Shown here piece after piece: positions 37,113 to 44,841 of a DNA stretch of 64,000 nucleotides. Positions within the stretch are counted from its first letter, which is position 1, and every line of letters begins with the position of its first letter. The stretch lies in contig DASTVZ010000012.1 of assembly GCA_035758845.1 (NCBI GenBank), positions 38,039-102,038 of the forward strand, read 5' to 3'. The translations under genes and the position numbers were made by a program. The notes below the pieces were generated by a model. That model did not search any database. It was not told the DNA's origin and was given only the letters and a program-made list of their open reading frames with translations. This DNA is from JALZOC01 sp035758845. Its GTDB lineage: Bacteria; Acidobacteriota; Vicinamibacteria; Vicinamibacterales; 2-12-FULL-66-21.

Positions 37113-38237
37113 ATGTGGAGACGATTTTTCGACGGGACTGTTCACCCTCGAGCGCTGTTCATTGCTCTTGCAGCAACGCTGGTTGCTGCCTGGATTGTAT
37201 CCAGGCTTGCGCGACGGCTGGCGACGGCGGGCCTGCGCGCCATGCTGCACGACACGGTCGCAACATCGAGTCCGCACGTCCGCACGCCACTGAGAATCAT
37301 TTCGGCCACCGCGTTCGCACTCGCCGCTGCCGTGTTGCTCTTTCCGGCATTTGAACTGGTCGGCTTGAGACCGCGGACCGGCGTGCATCTCCGCGCCCTC
37401 TCCGATTGGACCTTTGGTGCGGGCCTGAGAATCGTCCTGATCGTGCTCCTCGCCTACGCGGTCGTCAGAATGACGGCGCTCGTCGTTCGCCGCTTCGAGC
37501 ACGAGATGAGCCTTGGCACGGATCTCGACGCGCTGGAGCGCGGCAAGCGCGCCCGGACGCTCGGCTCGGTCATTCAAAACGTCACGACAGCCCTGGTCGT
37601 CGGGATCGCGCTCCTGATGGTCCTGCATCTGCTCGAGCTGGACATCACGCCCGTCCTGACCGGAGCCGGCATCGCTGGACTTGCCGTGGGGTTCGGCGCG
37701 CAGACCCTCGTGCGCGACATCATCAGCGGGTTTTTTCTCATTCTCGAAGATCAGATCCGGGTTGGCGATGCGGCGTCCATCAACGGCGCGGATGGAATCG
37801 TCGAAGCCATCAACCTGCGCACCGTCGTTTTGCGCGATGCCGAGGGCACCGTGCACGTTTATCCGAACGGCGCGATCAACAACCTCGCAAATCGCAGCAA
37901 AGACTTCTCCTATTACATGATCGATCTCTCGATGTCCTATTACGACGATCCGGATCGGGTCGCCGCTGTCTTGCACGAGATTGGCGCTCAGATGCAGGCC
38001 GACCCGACGTTCGGACCGTCGATTCTCGAGCCGATCGAAGTGCTCGGCGTGGATTCGTTCGGTGACTGGTCGGTGAAATTGAAGGCGCGGATCAAGACCG
38101 TGCCGCTCAAGCAGTGGTACGTCGGCCGCGAGTTCCGGAAGCGCGTGGTCAAGGCATTTGTGCACCACGGGTTCGCGATTCCGTTCCCGGTTCCGTCAAC
38201 CGCCACGCCCCCGTCTTCACCTGAGACGCTTCAGTAG
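37113..38237 (+). CDS. MscS-family mechanosensitive channel
   Basis: 374 residues: four or five TM helices, the last being the pore-lining TM3 (PVLTGAGIAGLAVGFGAQTLVRDIISGFFLILEDQIRVGD), followed by the beta domain (GIVEAINLRTVVLRDAEGTVHVYPNGAI) and alpha-beta domain. It would release solutes on hypo-osmotic shock. Its 3' end overlaps the convergent deoC by 7 bp. Confidence 0.92.
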   Translation: MWRRFFDGTVHPRALFIALAATLVAAWIVSRLARRLATAGLRAMLHDTVATSSPHVRTPLRIISATAFALAAAVLLFPAFELVGLRPRTGVHLRALSDWTFGAGLRIVLIVLLAYAVVRMTALVVRRFEHEMSLGTDLDALERGKRARTLGSVIQNVTTALVVGIALLMVLHLLELDITPVLTGAGIAGLAVGFGAQTLVRDIISGFFLILEDQIRVGDAASINGADGIVEAINLRTVVLRDAEGTVHVYPNGAINNLANRSKDFSYYMIDLSMSYYDDPDRVAAVLHEIGAQMQADPTFGPSILEPIEVLGVDSFGDWSVKLKARIKTVPLKQWYVGREFRKRVVKAFVHHGFAIPFPVPSTATPPSSPETLQ

Positions 38238-39115
38238 CCGCTGCCAGGCGCCGTCGCAGGCTTCTGCCCGCGCGACTCCTGAACGATCTTGACGCCGGCG
38301 CTGGCGCCGACGCGGCTCGCCCCGGCGGCAACCATGGCCTTGAGGCCCTCGAGATCGCGGACCCCGCCAGCAGCCTTGACGCCCATGTCTGCCCCGACGA
38401 CGCGTCGCATCAGCGCGACATCGGCGGCGGTTGCGCCGCCCGACGCAAATCCGGTCGAGGTTTTCACGAAGTCCGCAGCCGCCGCCTTCGCCAGCGTGCA
38501 CGCGGTGATCTTTTCGTCGTCGGTCAGGAGCGCGGCTTCGATGATCACTTTGCTCGTCACGCCGCACTGCCGGCACGGCTCGACGACCGCTTCGATATCG
38601 CGTTCGACCGTGCGAAGATCGCCCGATTTCAACGCGCCGATGTTGATCACCATGTCGATTTCGGTGGCGCCATCGAAGATCGCGCGACGCGTTTCGTAGT
38701 TCTTCGCGTCGGCGGGTGTCGCGCCGAGCGGAAAGCCGACAACGGAACAGACGCCAACGCCGCTGCCGCGCAGGAGCCGAGCCGCGGTCGCGACCCAGGT
38801 GGGATTCACGCACACGGTGGCAAAGTGAAACTCCGCCGCTTCACGGCATAACCGCTCAATGTCCGCCCGGGTGGCATCGGGCTTCAACAATGTGTGGTCG
38901 ATCATGCCCGAGACGCCGGCGGCGCCGCCGGCCGCGTGCACGCCGAAACGTGTCGCGCCGGCATCAATGACATCGCGAAGTCTCTCCGGGCAGCAGTCGA
39001 GAAGCACCGAATGGCAGGCGCATCGCGAGGCTCCCGCTTTCGACGAACGCTGTGCCGCGATCACCTCTTCGGTGATGATCTCGATCAGCCGCTGGAGGTC
39101 CTGCGGGTTCAACAC
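38231..39115 (-). CDS. deoC: Deoxyribose-phosphate aldolase with N-terminal extension
   Basis: 294 residues from a GTG at 39115, one base after the rpiB stop. The aldolase core begins about residue 71 (MIDHTLLKPDAT) and has Schiff-base Lys218 (ADFVKTSTGF) and Lys247 (GVKAAGG). It cleaves 2-deoxyribose-5-phosphate to acetaldehyde and glyceraldehyde-3-phosphate. The first 70 residues are an addition: an amphipathic helix (LQRLIEIITEEVIAA), a linker and a Cys-rich segment (CACHSVLLDCCPERLRDVIDAGA). Such helices resemble encapsulation peptides of microcompartment enzymes, and DeoC plus RpiB define the sugar-phosphate-utilising type. No shell gene is in this window. Confidence 0.92.
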   Translation of the reverse strand: MLNPQDLQRLIEIITEEVIAAQRSSKAGASRCACHSVLLDCCPERLRDVIDAGATRFGVHAAGGAAGVSGMIDHTLLKPDATRADIERLCREAAEFHFATVCVNPTWVATAARLLRGSGVGVCSVVGFPLGATPADAKNYETRRAIFDGATEIDMVINIGALKSGDLRTVERDIEAVVEPCRQCGVTSKVIIEAALLTDDEKITACTLAKAAAADFVKTSTGFASGGATAADVALMRRVVGADMGVKAAGGVRDLEGLKAMVAAGASRVGASAGVKIVQESRGQKPATAPGSGY

Positions 39116-39116
39116 A

Positions 39117-39764
39117 TCAGTCCTTGGAGAAACGTTCCTCGAGCCGCCGGATTTTTATCAAGCGCCGGATGTGGCGCGGCTCGCGCATCGGAGTGCCGAG
39201 CCAGACGTCGACAATACGCATCGCAGCATCCGGCCCATCGATGAGCGATGTTCCAAGGGTCAATACGTTGGCGCCGTTGTGTTCGCGGGAATATCGAGCG
39301 ATGGTTTCGGTCGGACACATCGCCGCGCGCACGCCGCGCACCTTGTTGGCCGCGATCGCGGACCCGATCCCTGCCCCATCGATCGCGATCCCGGCGTCGG
39401 ACTCACCTCTCGCGACGCTGCGCGCGACCTCGCCCGCGATATCGGGATAGTCGACGGTCTCGGCGGTATTCGTTCCAACATCGATCACGGCAAGGCCGCG
39501 GCCGCGGAGGTGTTCGACGAGCGCCCGTTTCATTGCGATCCCGTTGTGATCGTTTCCGATGACCACACGCCGGATGTCGTTGGTCGGCGCAAGATTGCCT
39601 GGCAACCCTTCGTCGCTCGAACCGGAGCGAACGACCGTCACTCGACGGGCGGCCAGTGTATCGCGCGCCAGCGGCGTCACATGCCCGGTCGGCGAGAGCT
39701 CGACGGTGGCGCCGATATCGAGCGTCCGCGCGTCGGCTTCAGTGATGATGTCGAATTTCTTCAT
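39117..39764 (-). CDS. rpiB: RpiB-family sugar-phosphate isomerase with N-terminal extension
   Basis: 215 residues from the ATG at 39764. The RpiB/LacAB fold starts about residue 64 (RRVVIGNDHNGIAMKRAL) and contains GAGIGSAIAANK and REHNGANVLTLG. Where E. coli RpiB has its catalytic Cys (ILICGTGIG) this one has Asp129 (IAIDGAGIG). The N-terminal 60 residues (FDIITEADARTLDIGATV, then HVTPLARDTLAARRVTVV) recall, from memory, segments at the N-termini of EutT/EutQ-like microcompartment proteins. It sits in an operon with hpt and deoC, pointing to pentose-phosphate processing from nucleosides. Confidence 0.85.
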   Translation of the reverse strand: MKKFDIITEADARTLDIGATVELSPTGHVTPLARDTLAARRVTVVRSGSSDEGLPGNLAPTNDIRRVVIGNDHNGIAMKRALVEHLRGRGLAVIDVGTNTAETVDYPDIAGEVARSVARGESDAGIAIDGAGIGSAIAANKVRGVRAAMCPTETIARYSREHNGANVLTLGTSLIDGPDAAMRIVDVWLGTPMREPRHIRRLIKIRRLEERFSKD

Positions 39765-39771
39765 CCCGGAG

Positions 39772-40290
39772 CTAGCTTTCGTCGTCGAGGACCGCGATGT
39801 ACGGGAGATTGCGAAATTGCTCGGCAAAGTCGAGACCGTACCCGACAACAAAGTGATCTTCGATCGTAAATCCGATGTATTCGACGGTCACCGCGACCTG
39901 GCGTCGCGAGGGCTTGCTCAGCAAACATGCCGTGCGAAGCGTCTTCGGTGACCGTGCTCGCAAGATCTCCTGGAGATACGTCAGCGTCAGACCCGTATCG
40001 ACAATATCTTCGACGATGACGATGTGCCGTCCGTGCAACCCCGAGTCGAGATCCTTGAGCAGTCGAACTTCGCCGGACGATTTCGTGCTCTTGGCATAAC
40101 TCGATACCGCAATGAAGTCGAGCGTCACGCGTGTGCTCATCGCGCGCACCAGGTCGGCCGTGAACATAAAGCCGCCTTTCAGCACGCAGACGAGATGTAT
40201 TTCCTCGCCCGCCGGGTAGTCGCGCTCGATCTGTCCAGCCAGCTCTCGAATCCGGGACTGAATGGTCGCGGCATCGAGCAAAACGTTCAT
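39772..40290 (-). CDS. hpt: Hypoxanthine phosphoribosyltransferase
   Basis: 172 residues. Type I PRTase with LKGGFMFTADLVRAM, VSSYAKSTKSSGEVRLLKDL and the PRPP motif HIVIVEDIVDTGLTL. It converts hypoxanthine/guanine and PRPP to IMP/GMP. It is coupled to the upstream amidohydrolase (ATGA) and precedes rpiB by 7 bp, consistent with a purine salvage/nucleoside breakdown operon. Confidence 0.95.
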   Translation of the reverse strand: MNVLLDAATIQSRIRELAGQIERDYPAGEEIHLVCVLKGGFMFTADLVRAMSTRVTLDFIAVSSYAKSTKSSGEVRLLKDLDSGLHGRHIVIVEDIVDTGLTLTYLQEILRARSPKTLRTACLLSKPSRRQVAVTVEYIGFTIEDHFVVGYGLDFAEQFRNLPYIAVLDDES

Positions 40291-41675
40291 CGAACTGCTA
40301 CCTTCACTTTCTCAGCCAGGGCCCTGGCGTCCGCCAACACGCGCCTTTCGTCGAGTGTCGTCACTTTTCGATCGCGCATCAGAATACGGCCGTTGACGAT
40401 CGTCGTCTTCACATCGTCGCCGCGCGTCACGTAGACGAGGTGTGACAACGGATCGTACATCGGTGTCTGACGCGCGGCGGTCATCGAGACGGCAATGGCG
40501 TCCGCACGTTTGCCGGCTTCGAGCGATCCGATCAGGTTCTCCAGTCCGAGCGCTCGAGCGCCGTCGATCGTTGCCATTTCGAGCGCCTTGCGCGCAGGAA
40601 CGGCGCGTGGATCGTTGGTCTGCAGTTTCGCGAGGAACGCGGCTTGACGCATCGCCTCGAACATGTCGAGGTCGTTATTGCTCGCCGCTCCATCCGTTCC
40701 GAGACCCACGACAAGCCCGCTGCGCTGCATGTCCGACACCTTGGCCGCGCCGCTCGCAAGCTTCATGTTGCTTTCGGGATTGTGCGACACGGACACGTGA
40801 TGCCGCGCCAGGATCGTCATGTCGGCCGGCGACAACCAGACGCCATGGGCGGCAATCGTCCGCGGGCCCCAGAATCCAAGACCGTCGAGATACGCCGCCG
40901 GCGACGCCTGGTGCGCCTCGGCAGACGTTTTCATCTCGTCGGACGTCTCGGAAAGATGAATGAGGACGGGGACGCGCGCGCGGTCGGCGAGCGCGCGCGC
41001 CGCCTTCAACGTGCCGCTGTCGAGCGTGTACATCGAATGAGGCGCAACCGCGGGCACAATCAGGTCGTCGTTTGCAAACTCCTGGATGAACAGCTCGGTG
41101 CGCGCCAGCCCCTCCTTTGGCGTCTTCGCGTCAGGCGACGGAAACTGGATGATCGTCTCCCCCAGCACGCCGCGCAGACCGGCATCCCGGGTGACCCGCG
41201 CGATCTCTTCTTCGAAGTAATACATGTCGGCGTAGGTGGTCGTCCCGGACTCGATCATCTCGAGCGCCGCCAGGCGCGTGCCTGCCCGGACAAAATCAGG
41301 CGTAACGGTCTTTGCCTCCGCTGGAAAAATGTACTTCTGCAACCAGTCCATCAACGCGAGATCGTCGGCCAGCCCGCGATACAGCACCATGGGAGCATGC
41401 GTGTGCGTGTTGATCAGGCCGGGCATGACCACCTGCCCCGAAGTATCGATCACCGTCTGGCTGGAGTAGCGGGACGCGATCGCGTCAGGAGTGTCAACAG
41501 CCGCGATGTTCCGTCCATCGATCGCCACCGCACCGGGCGACACGACGCGGCCTGACGGATCCATAGTCACGACGATTCCGCCGGTCAGGATGAGTGAAAC
41601 CGTCTGACGCTGCTGATTCGGTGCAAGAACGATCGCCGCGGCGAAAAGAAGTAAAACAGGCGCGCGTAGGAGCAT
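40287..41675 (-). CDS. Exported amidohydrolase (MtaD/TrzA-like deaminase family)
   Basis: 462 residues with an N-terminal signal peptide (RAPVLLLFAAAIVLA). Cyclic amidohydrolase features: VVMPGLINTHTHAPMVLYRGLADDL, VLIHLSETSDE, IAAHGVWLSPADM, GLGTDGAASNNDLDMFEAMR, matching MTA/SAH deaminase-type enzymes with a mononuclear metal site. Export is unusual for that family, so the substrate could be an extracellular nucleoside or base analogue. It is coupled (ATGA) to hpt, supporting a purine-scavenging role. Confidence 0.85.
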   Translation of the reverse strand: MLLRAPVLLLFAAAIVLAPNQQRQTVSLILTGGIVVTMDPSGRVVSPGAVAIDGRNIAAVDTPDAIASRYSSQTVIDTSGQVVMPGLINTHTHAPMVLYRGLADDLALMDWLQKYIFPAEAKTVTPDFVRAGTRLAALEMIESGTTTYADMYYFEEEIARVTRDAGLRGVLGETIIQFPSPDAKTPKEGLARTELFIQEFANDDLIVPAVAPHSMYTLDSGTLKAARALADRARVPVLIHLSETSDEMKTSAEAHQASPAAYLDGLGFWGPRTIAAHGVWLSPADMTILARHHVSVSHNPESNMKLASGAAKVSDMQRSGLVVGLGTDGAASNNDLDMFEAMRQAAFLAKLQTNDPRAVPARKALEMATIDGARALGLENLIGSLEAGKRADAIAVSMTAARQTPMYDPLSHLVYVTRGDDVKTTIVNGRILMRDRKVTTLDERRVLADARALAEKVKVAVR

Positions 41676-41722
41676 GAACGAGGAATTGTATCAAGGGCAG
41701 TCAGCTTCCTTTAATGCGGCGC

Positions 41723-41760
41723 TTTCCCTTTTGCCTTTTGCCTTTTCCCTTTTGCCTTTT
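41723..41760 (+). repeat. CCTTTTG/CCTTTTC tract upstream of upp
   Basis: About five imperfect copies of TTTGCC/TTTCCC directly before the upp start (41772). Same family as the tracts at 4485, 13981 and 63870. It leaves no purine-rich ribosome-binding site for the following gene. Confidence 0.6.
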
Positions 41761-41771
41761 ATAGTCATCCT

Positions 41772-42395
41772 GTGCCCGTTCATCTCGTTTCACATCCGCT
41801 CGTGCATGACGCCCTCGCGACGCTGCGAGACCGATCCACGCCGCCCGAGATCTTCCGCCGGATGGCGGTGCGCATCAGTCTTCTGCTCGCCGCCGAGGCG
41901 ACCCGTGACGTACCCGCAGTCGACGTAACTGTCGAATCACCACTCGGGCCCGCGGCCGGGCGTCGCATCACACGTGATGTCGTGGTTGTTCCCGTCCTTC
42001 GTGCCGGGCTCGGGATGCTCGATGCCGTGCTCGAACTGATTCCGACGGCCCGGGTCGGGCACATCGGCCTGCAGCGCGACGAGCTCACGGCCGTGGCTTC
42101 GCAGTATTATTCGAAGCTGCCGTCGGATCTCAGCCGCAGTTTCGTGCTGATGATCGATCCGATGCTCGCCACTGGCGGCAGCGCCGTCGCCGCGCTCGAT
42201 TTACTCAGGACGGCCGGCGCCCACGACGTGCGGATGATCTGTATCGTCGCGGCGCCAGAAGGCGTGGCGCTCGTCGAGCGGCATCACCCCGACGTGCAGG
42301 TCTTCACGCCGGTCGTCGACAGCGGCCTGAATGCGCACAAGTTCATCCTGCCAGGACTCGGTGATTTCGGTGATCGACTCTACGGAACCGAGTAA
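41772..42395 (+). CDS. upp: Uracil phosphoribosyltransferase
   Basis: 207 residues from a GTG at 41772. VVVVPVLRAGLGMLDAVLELIP, VGHIGLQRDE, and the PRPP site MIDPMLATGGSAVAALDLLR are canonical, ending GDFGDRLYGTE. It forms UMP from uracil and PRPP. It is divergent from the amidohydrolase-hpt operon. The upstream pyrimidine tract stands where a Shine-Dalgarno sequence is expected. Confidence 0.95.
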   Translation: MPVHLVSHPLVHDALATLRDRSTPPEIFRRMAVRISLLLAAEATRDVPAVDVTVESPLGPAAGRRITRDVVVVPVLRAGLGMLDAVLELIPTARVGHIGLQRDELTAVASQYYSKLPSDLSRSFVLMIDPMLATGGSAVAALDLLRTAGAHDVRMICIVAAPEGVALVERHHPDVQVFTPVVDSGLNAHKFILPGLGDFGDRLYGTE

Positions 42396-42415
42396 GATGG
42401 GACCCGGATCCCGAG

Positions 42416-42475
42416 CACGAAAGAACACGGATAGATACGGACACGGATGAACACGGATAATCACGGACACATTCG
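42416..42475 (+). repeat. ACACGGAT degenerate tandem repeat
   Basis: Five imperfect units of GAACACGGATAGATACGGAC type. Its complement (TCCGTGTTCATCCGTG) matches the unit of the tandem repeat at 50292-50377. Lies between upp and the citryl-CoA lyase-like gene. Confidence 0.6.
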
Positions 42476-42511
42476 ACAGGTGACGGCTCGTCGCCGCAAC
42501 GCGGAGGCGCT

Positions 42512-43360
42512 ATGAAACCGACGCGGAAGACAGTTACCGTCGAACGTCGCGCACAGCCGCGTGTCGCTGACGGCAAGTGGCGAACCGCGCTGACCAGCAT
42601 CACGCCGAACAAGATTCTCGTCCGCGGATATCCGCTCGACGAGATCATGGGCCGCCTCACCTTCGGCGAGGCGATTTACCTGCTCCTTCTCGGCGAGTGT
42701 CCGTCGCCGGGCATCGGCCGGCTGATGGAAGCGATCCTGGTGTCGTTCATCGACCATGGGGCAACGCCGCCTTCGACGCTCGCCGCCCGCAACACGGCGA
42801 CGACTGGAGCCTCGCTGCGAGCCTGCGTGGCCGCGGGGGTCCTCGGCTTCGGCCGCTATCACGGCGGCGACATCGAGAGCTGCATGGAGTTCCTCGATGC
42901 CGGACTTGCGCTCGTCCGCAGCGGTTCGTCGTACACCGACGCCGCGGCACAGATCGTCGAACGATGGAAACAGACCGGCGATGCGCTGCCGGGATTCGGT
43001 CACCGATTCCACACACGGGATCCGCGTGCCGCTCGTCTCTTCCAGATGGCTCTCGAACTCGAGGTCGAAGGCACGCACATCCAGATGATTCGCGCGGTCG
43101 AGATGTGGCTTCACACGAACCACGAGCCGGATGAACCCGCGATGCCCATCAACATCGATGGCGCAATTGCCGCGGTGTGCAGCGATCTCGGCATGCCTCC
43201 GACCGTCGCCAACGCGCTGTTCATCATTTCGCGGGTACCGGGAATCGCCGCCCAGGCGCAGGAGGAGATGAACCGCGAGCATCCGATGCGGCAGATCGAT
43301 CCGAAGGACTACATCTACGATGGCCCATTGGAGCGGCGGTTACCGGAGAGGAGAAAGTAG
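42512..43360 (+). CDS. Citryl-CoA lyase/citrate synthase-like protein
   Basis: 282 residues, shorter than citrate synthase (about 380-430) and lacking most of its N-terminal part. The catalytic His lies in GFGHRFHTRDPRA, and the C-terminus PKDYIYDGPLERRLPERR resembles citryl-CoA lyase-like proteins. GGAGG precedes the ATG. It may cleave citryl-CoA or a related thioester; the true substrate is uncertain and no neighbour helps. Confidence 0.75.
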   Translation: MKPTRKTVTVERRAQPRVADGKWRTALTSITPNKILVRGYPLDEIMGRLTFGEAIYLLLLGECPSPGIGRLMEAILVSFIDHGATPPSTLAARNTATTGASLRACVAAGVLGFGRYHGGDIESCMEFLDAGLALVRSGSSYTDAAAQIVERWKQTGDALPGFGHRFHTRDPRAARLFQMALELEVEGTHIQMIRAVEMWLHTNHEPDEPAMPINIDGAIAAVCSDLGMPPTVANALFIISRVPGIAAQAQEEMNREHPMRQIDPKDYIYDGPLERRLPERRK

Positions 43361-43378
43361 GAGCTGAAAGTGCAATTT

Positions 43379-44818
43379 TCAGTATTTCGTCTGGGACGGA
43401 TCGACCTTATCGATCCACGCCAGAATCCCACCCTTGAGGTTGCTGACGCGGGTGAACCCGCGTTCCTGGAGCAACGACACGGCCTTCGCGCTTCGTCCAC
43501 CCATCTTGCAATGCACGATCATCTCTCGGTTGCGATCGAGCTCACCCGTGCGCTGCGCCAGCTCACCGAGCGGGATGAGCTTCGAGCCTTCGATCCGGCA
43601 GATCTGGTATTCGTTTGGCTCGCGCACGTCCAGCAGGAAGAAATCCTCGCCGCGGTCCCTCTTCGCCTTCATCTCCTCGACAGTGACCTCCGGCACACCA
43701 GCCGATGCCGGCTGCGCGTGCGCTGGGACGACGCCGCAGAACTGGTCGTAGTCGATGAGCGCGTGGATGCTGGGATGATCGCCGCAGATCGGGCACTCGG
43801 GATCGCGCCGAAGTTTCAGCTCGCGGAACCGCATCTGCAGGGCGTCGTACAGCAAAAGACGGCCGATGAGCGGCTGACCACTCCCGAGAATCAGCTTGAT
43901 CGCTTCGGTCGCTTGAATCACGCCAATCACGCCGGGAAGCACGCCGAGCACGCCACCTTCAGCGCAGCTCGGAACCAGACCTGGAGGCGGCGGCTCGGGA
44001 TACAGGCACCGGTAGCACGGGCCACCCTTGACCGCGAACACTGACGCCTGTCCGTCAAACCGGAAGATGCTGCCGTAGGCGTTCGGCTTTCCGAGCAGCA
44101 CGCACGCGTCGTTCACCAGATATCGCGTCTGAAAGTTATCCGTGCCGTCGAGGATGACGTCGTAGTCCTTCAGCACGTCGAGCGCGTTCTTCGAGGTCAG
44201 CGCGAGTTCGTGCATCACGACCTTGACTGACGGATTCATCGCCGTCAATCGATCGCCCGCCGCTTCCAGCTTCCGCTTGCCGACGTCTGTCGTGTCGTAG
44301 ATCACCTGGCGGTGCAGGTTGCTCGCGTCGACGGCGTCGAAATCGACGAGACCAAGCGTGCCAACTCCGGCGGCGGCGAGATACATCGAGGCTGGCGCGC
44401 CCAGCCCTCCCGCGCCGACGCACAGGACCCGGGCCGCCTTCAACTTGCGCTGCCCGTCAACACCGACCTCCGGCATGATCAAGTGCCGGCTGTAGCGCTG
44501 CACCTCTTCACGCGTGAGTTCGGGCGCGTCGACGGCGGCCCCCGACCCTCCGGCAACCGAAGGGACAATGCTGATCGTGTCGCCGGCGCTCAGCGGGGTC
44601 TGCTCGCGGTCGAGGTGACGAATGTCTTCGTCGTTCACATAAATGTTCACGAAGCTGCGGAGACGACCGTCCTCGTTGTAGAGGTGCCGTCGCAGGTCAC
44701 CGTATTGGCCGACGAGACGTTGCAGCGCGTCACCGACGGTCCTGCCTTCAACTTCGACGAACTCCTGCTTCCCGGCGAACGGACGAAGCGGCGTCGGAAT
44801 CAGAATGCGATGGGGCAT
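43379..44818 (-). CDS. Three-domain sulfur-transfer protein: MoaD/ThiS-like carrier, MoeB/ThiF-like adenylyltransferase, rhodanese
   Basis: 479 residues from the ATG at 44818. Residues 1-91 are a ubiquitin-like MoaD/CysO carrier ending VAGG, but here the diglycine (90-91) is internal, followed by a linker. Residues about 105-355 are a MoeB/MoeZ E1-like domain with GAGGLGAPASMYLAAAG, zinc CYRC and CPIC pairs and the SCAEGGVLG loop. Residues about 375-479 are a rhodanese with HCKMGGRS. MoeZ plus CysO makes a protein thiocarboxylate for cysteine synthesis in mycobacteria; here all three parts are in one chain. It is last in the cysteine-leader operon with sulfite reductase. Confidence 0.9.
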   Translation of the reverse strand: MPHRILIPTPLRPFAGKQEFVEVEGRTVGDALQRLVGQYGDLRRHLYNEDGRLRSFVNIYVNDEDIRHLDREQTPLSAGDTISIVPSVAGGSGAAVDAPELTREEVQRYSRHLIMPEVGVDGQRKLKAARVLCVGAGGLGAPASMYLAAAGVGTLGLVDFDAVDASNLHRQVIYDTTDVGKRKLEAAGDRLTAMNPSVKVVMHELALTSKNALDVLKDYDVILDGTDNFQTRYLVNDACVLLGKPNAYGSIFRFDGQASVFAVKGGPCYRCLYPEPPPPGLVPSCAEGGVLGVLPGVIGVIQATEAIKLILGSGQPLIGRLLLYDALQMRFRELKLRRDPECPICGDHPSIHALIDYDQFCGVVPAHAQPASAGVPEVTVEEMKAKRDRGEDFFLLDVREPNEYQICRIEGSKLIPLGELAQRTGELDRNREMIVHCKMGGRSAKAVSLLQERGFTRVSNLKGGILAWIDKVDPSQTKY

Positions 44819-44841
44819 GTGAAAACTGTCCTTTTGTTGAA

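Noticed and set aside
36978..38168. Upstream extension of the metzincin-like frame by about 400 codons.
   Set aside because: It is antisense to mscS; the ATG at 36977 has a good Shine-Dalgarno sequence and a signal peptide follows.
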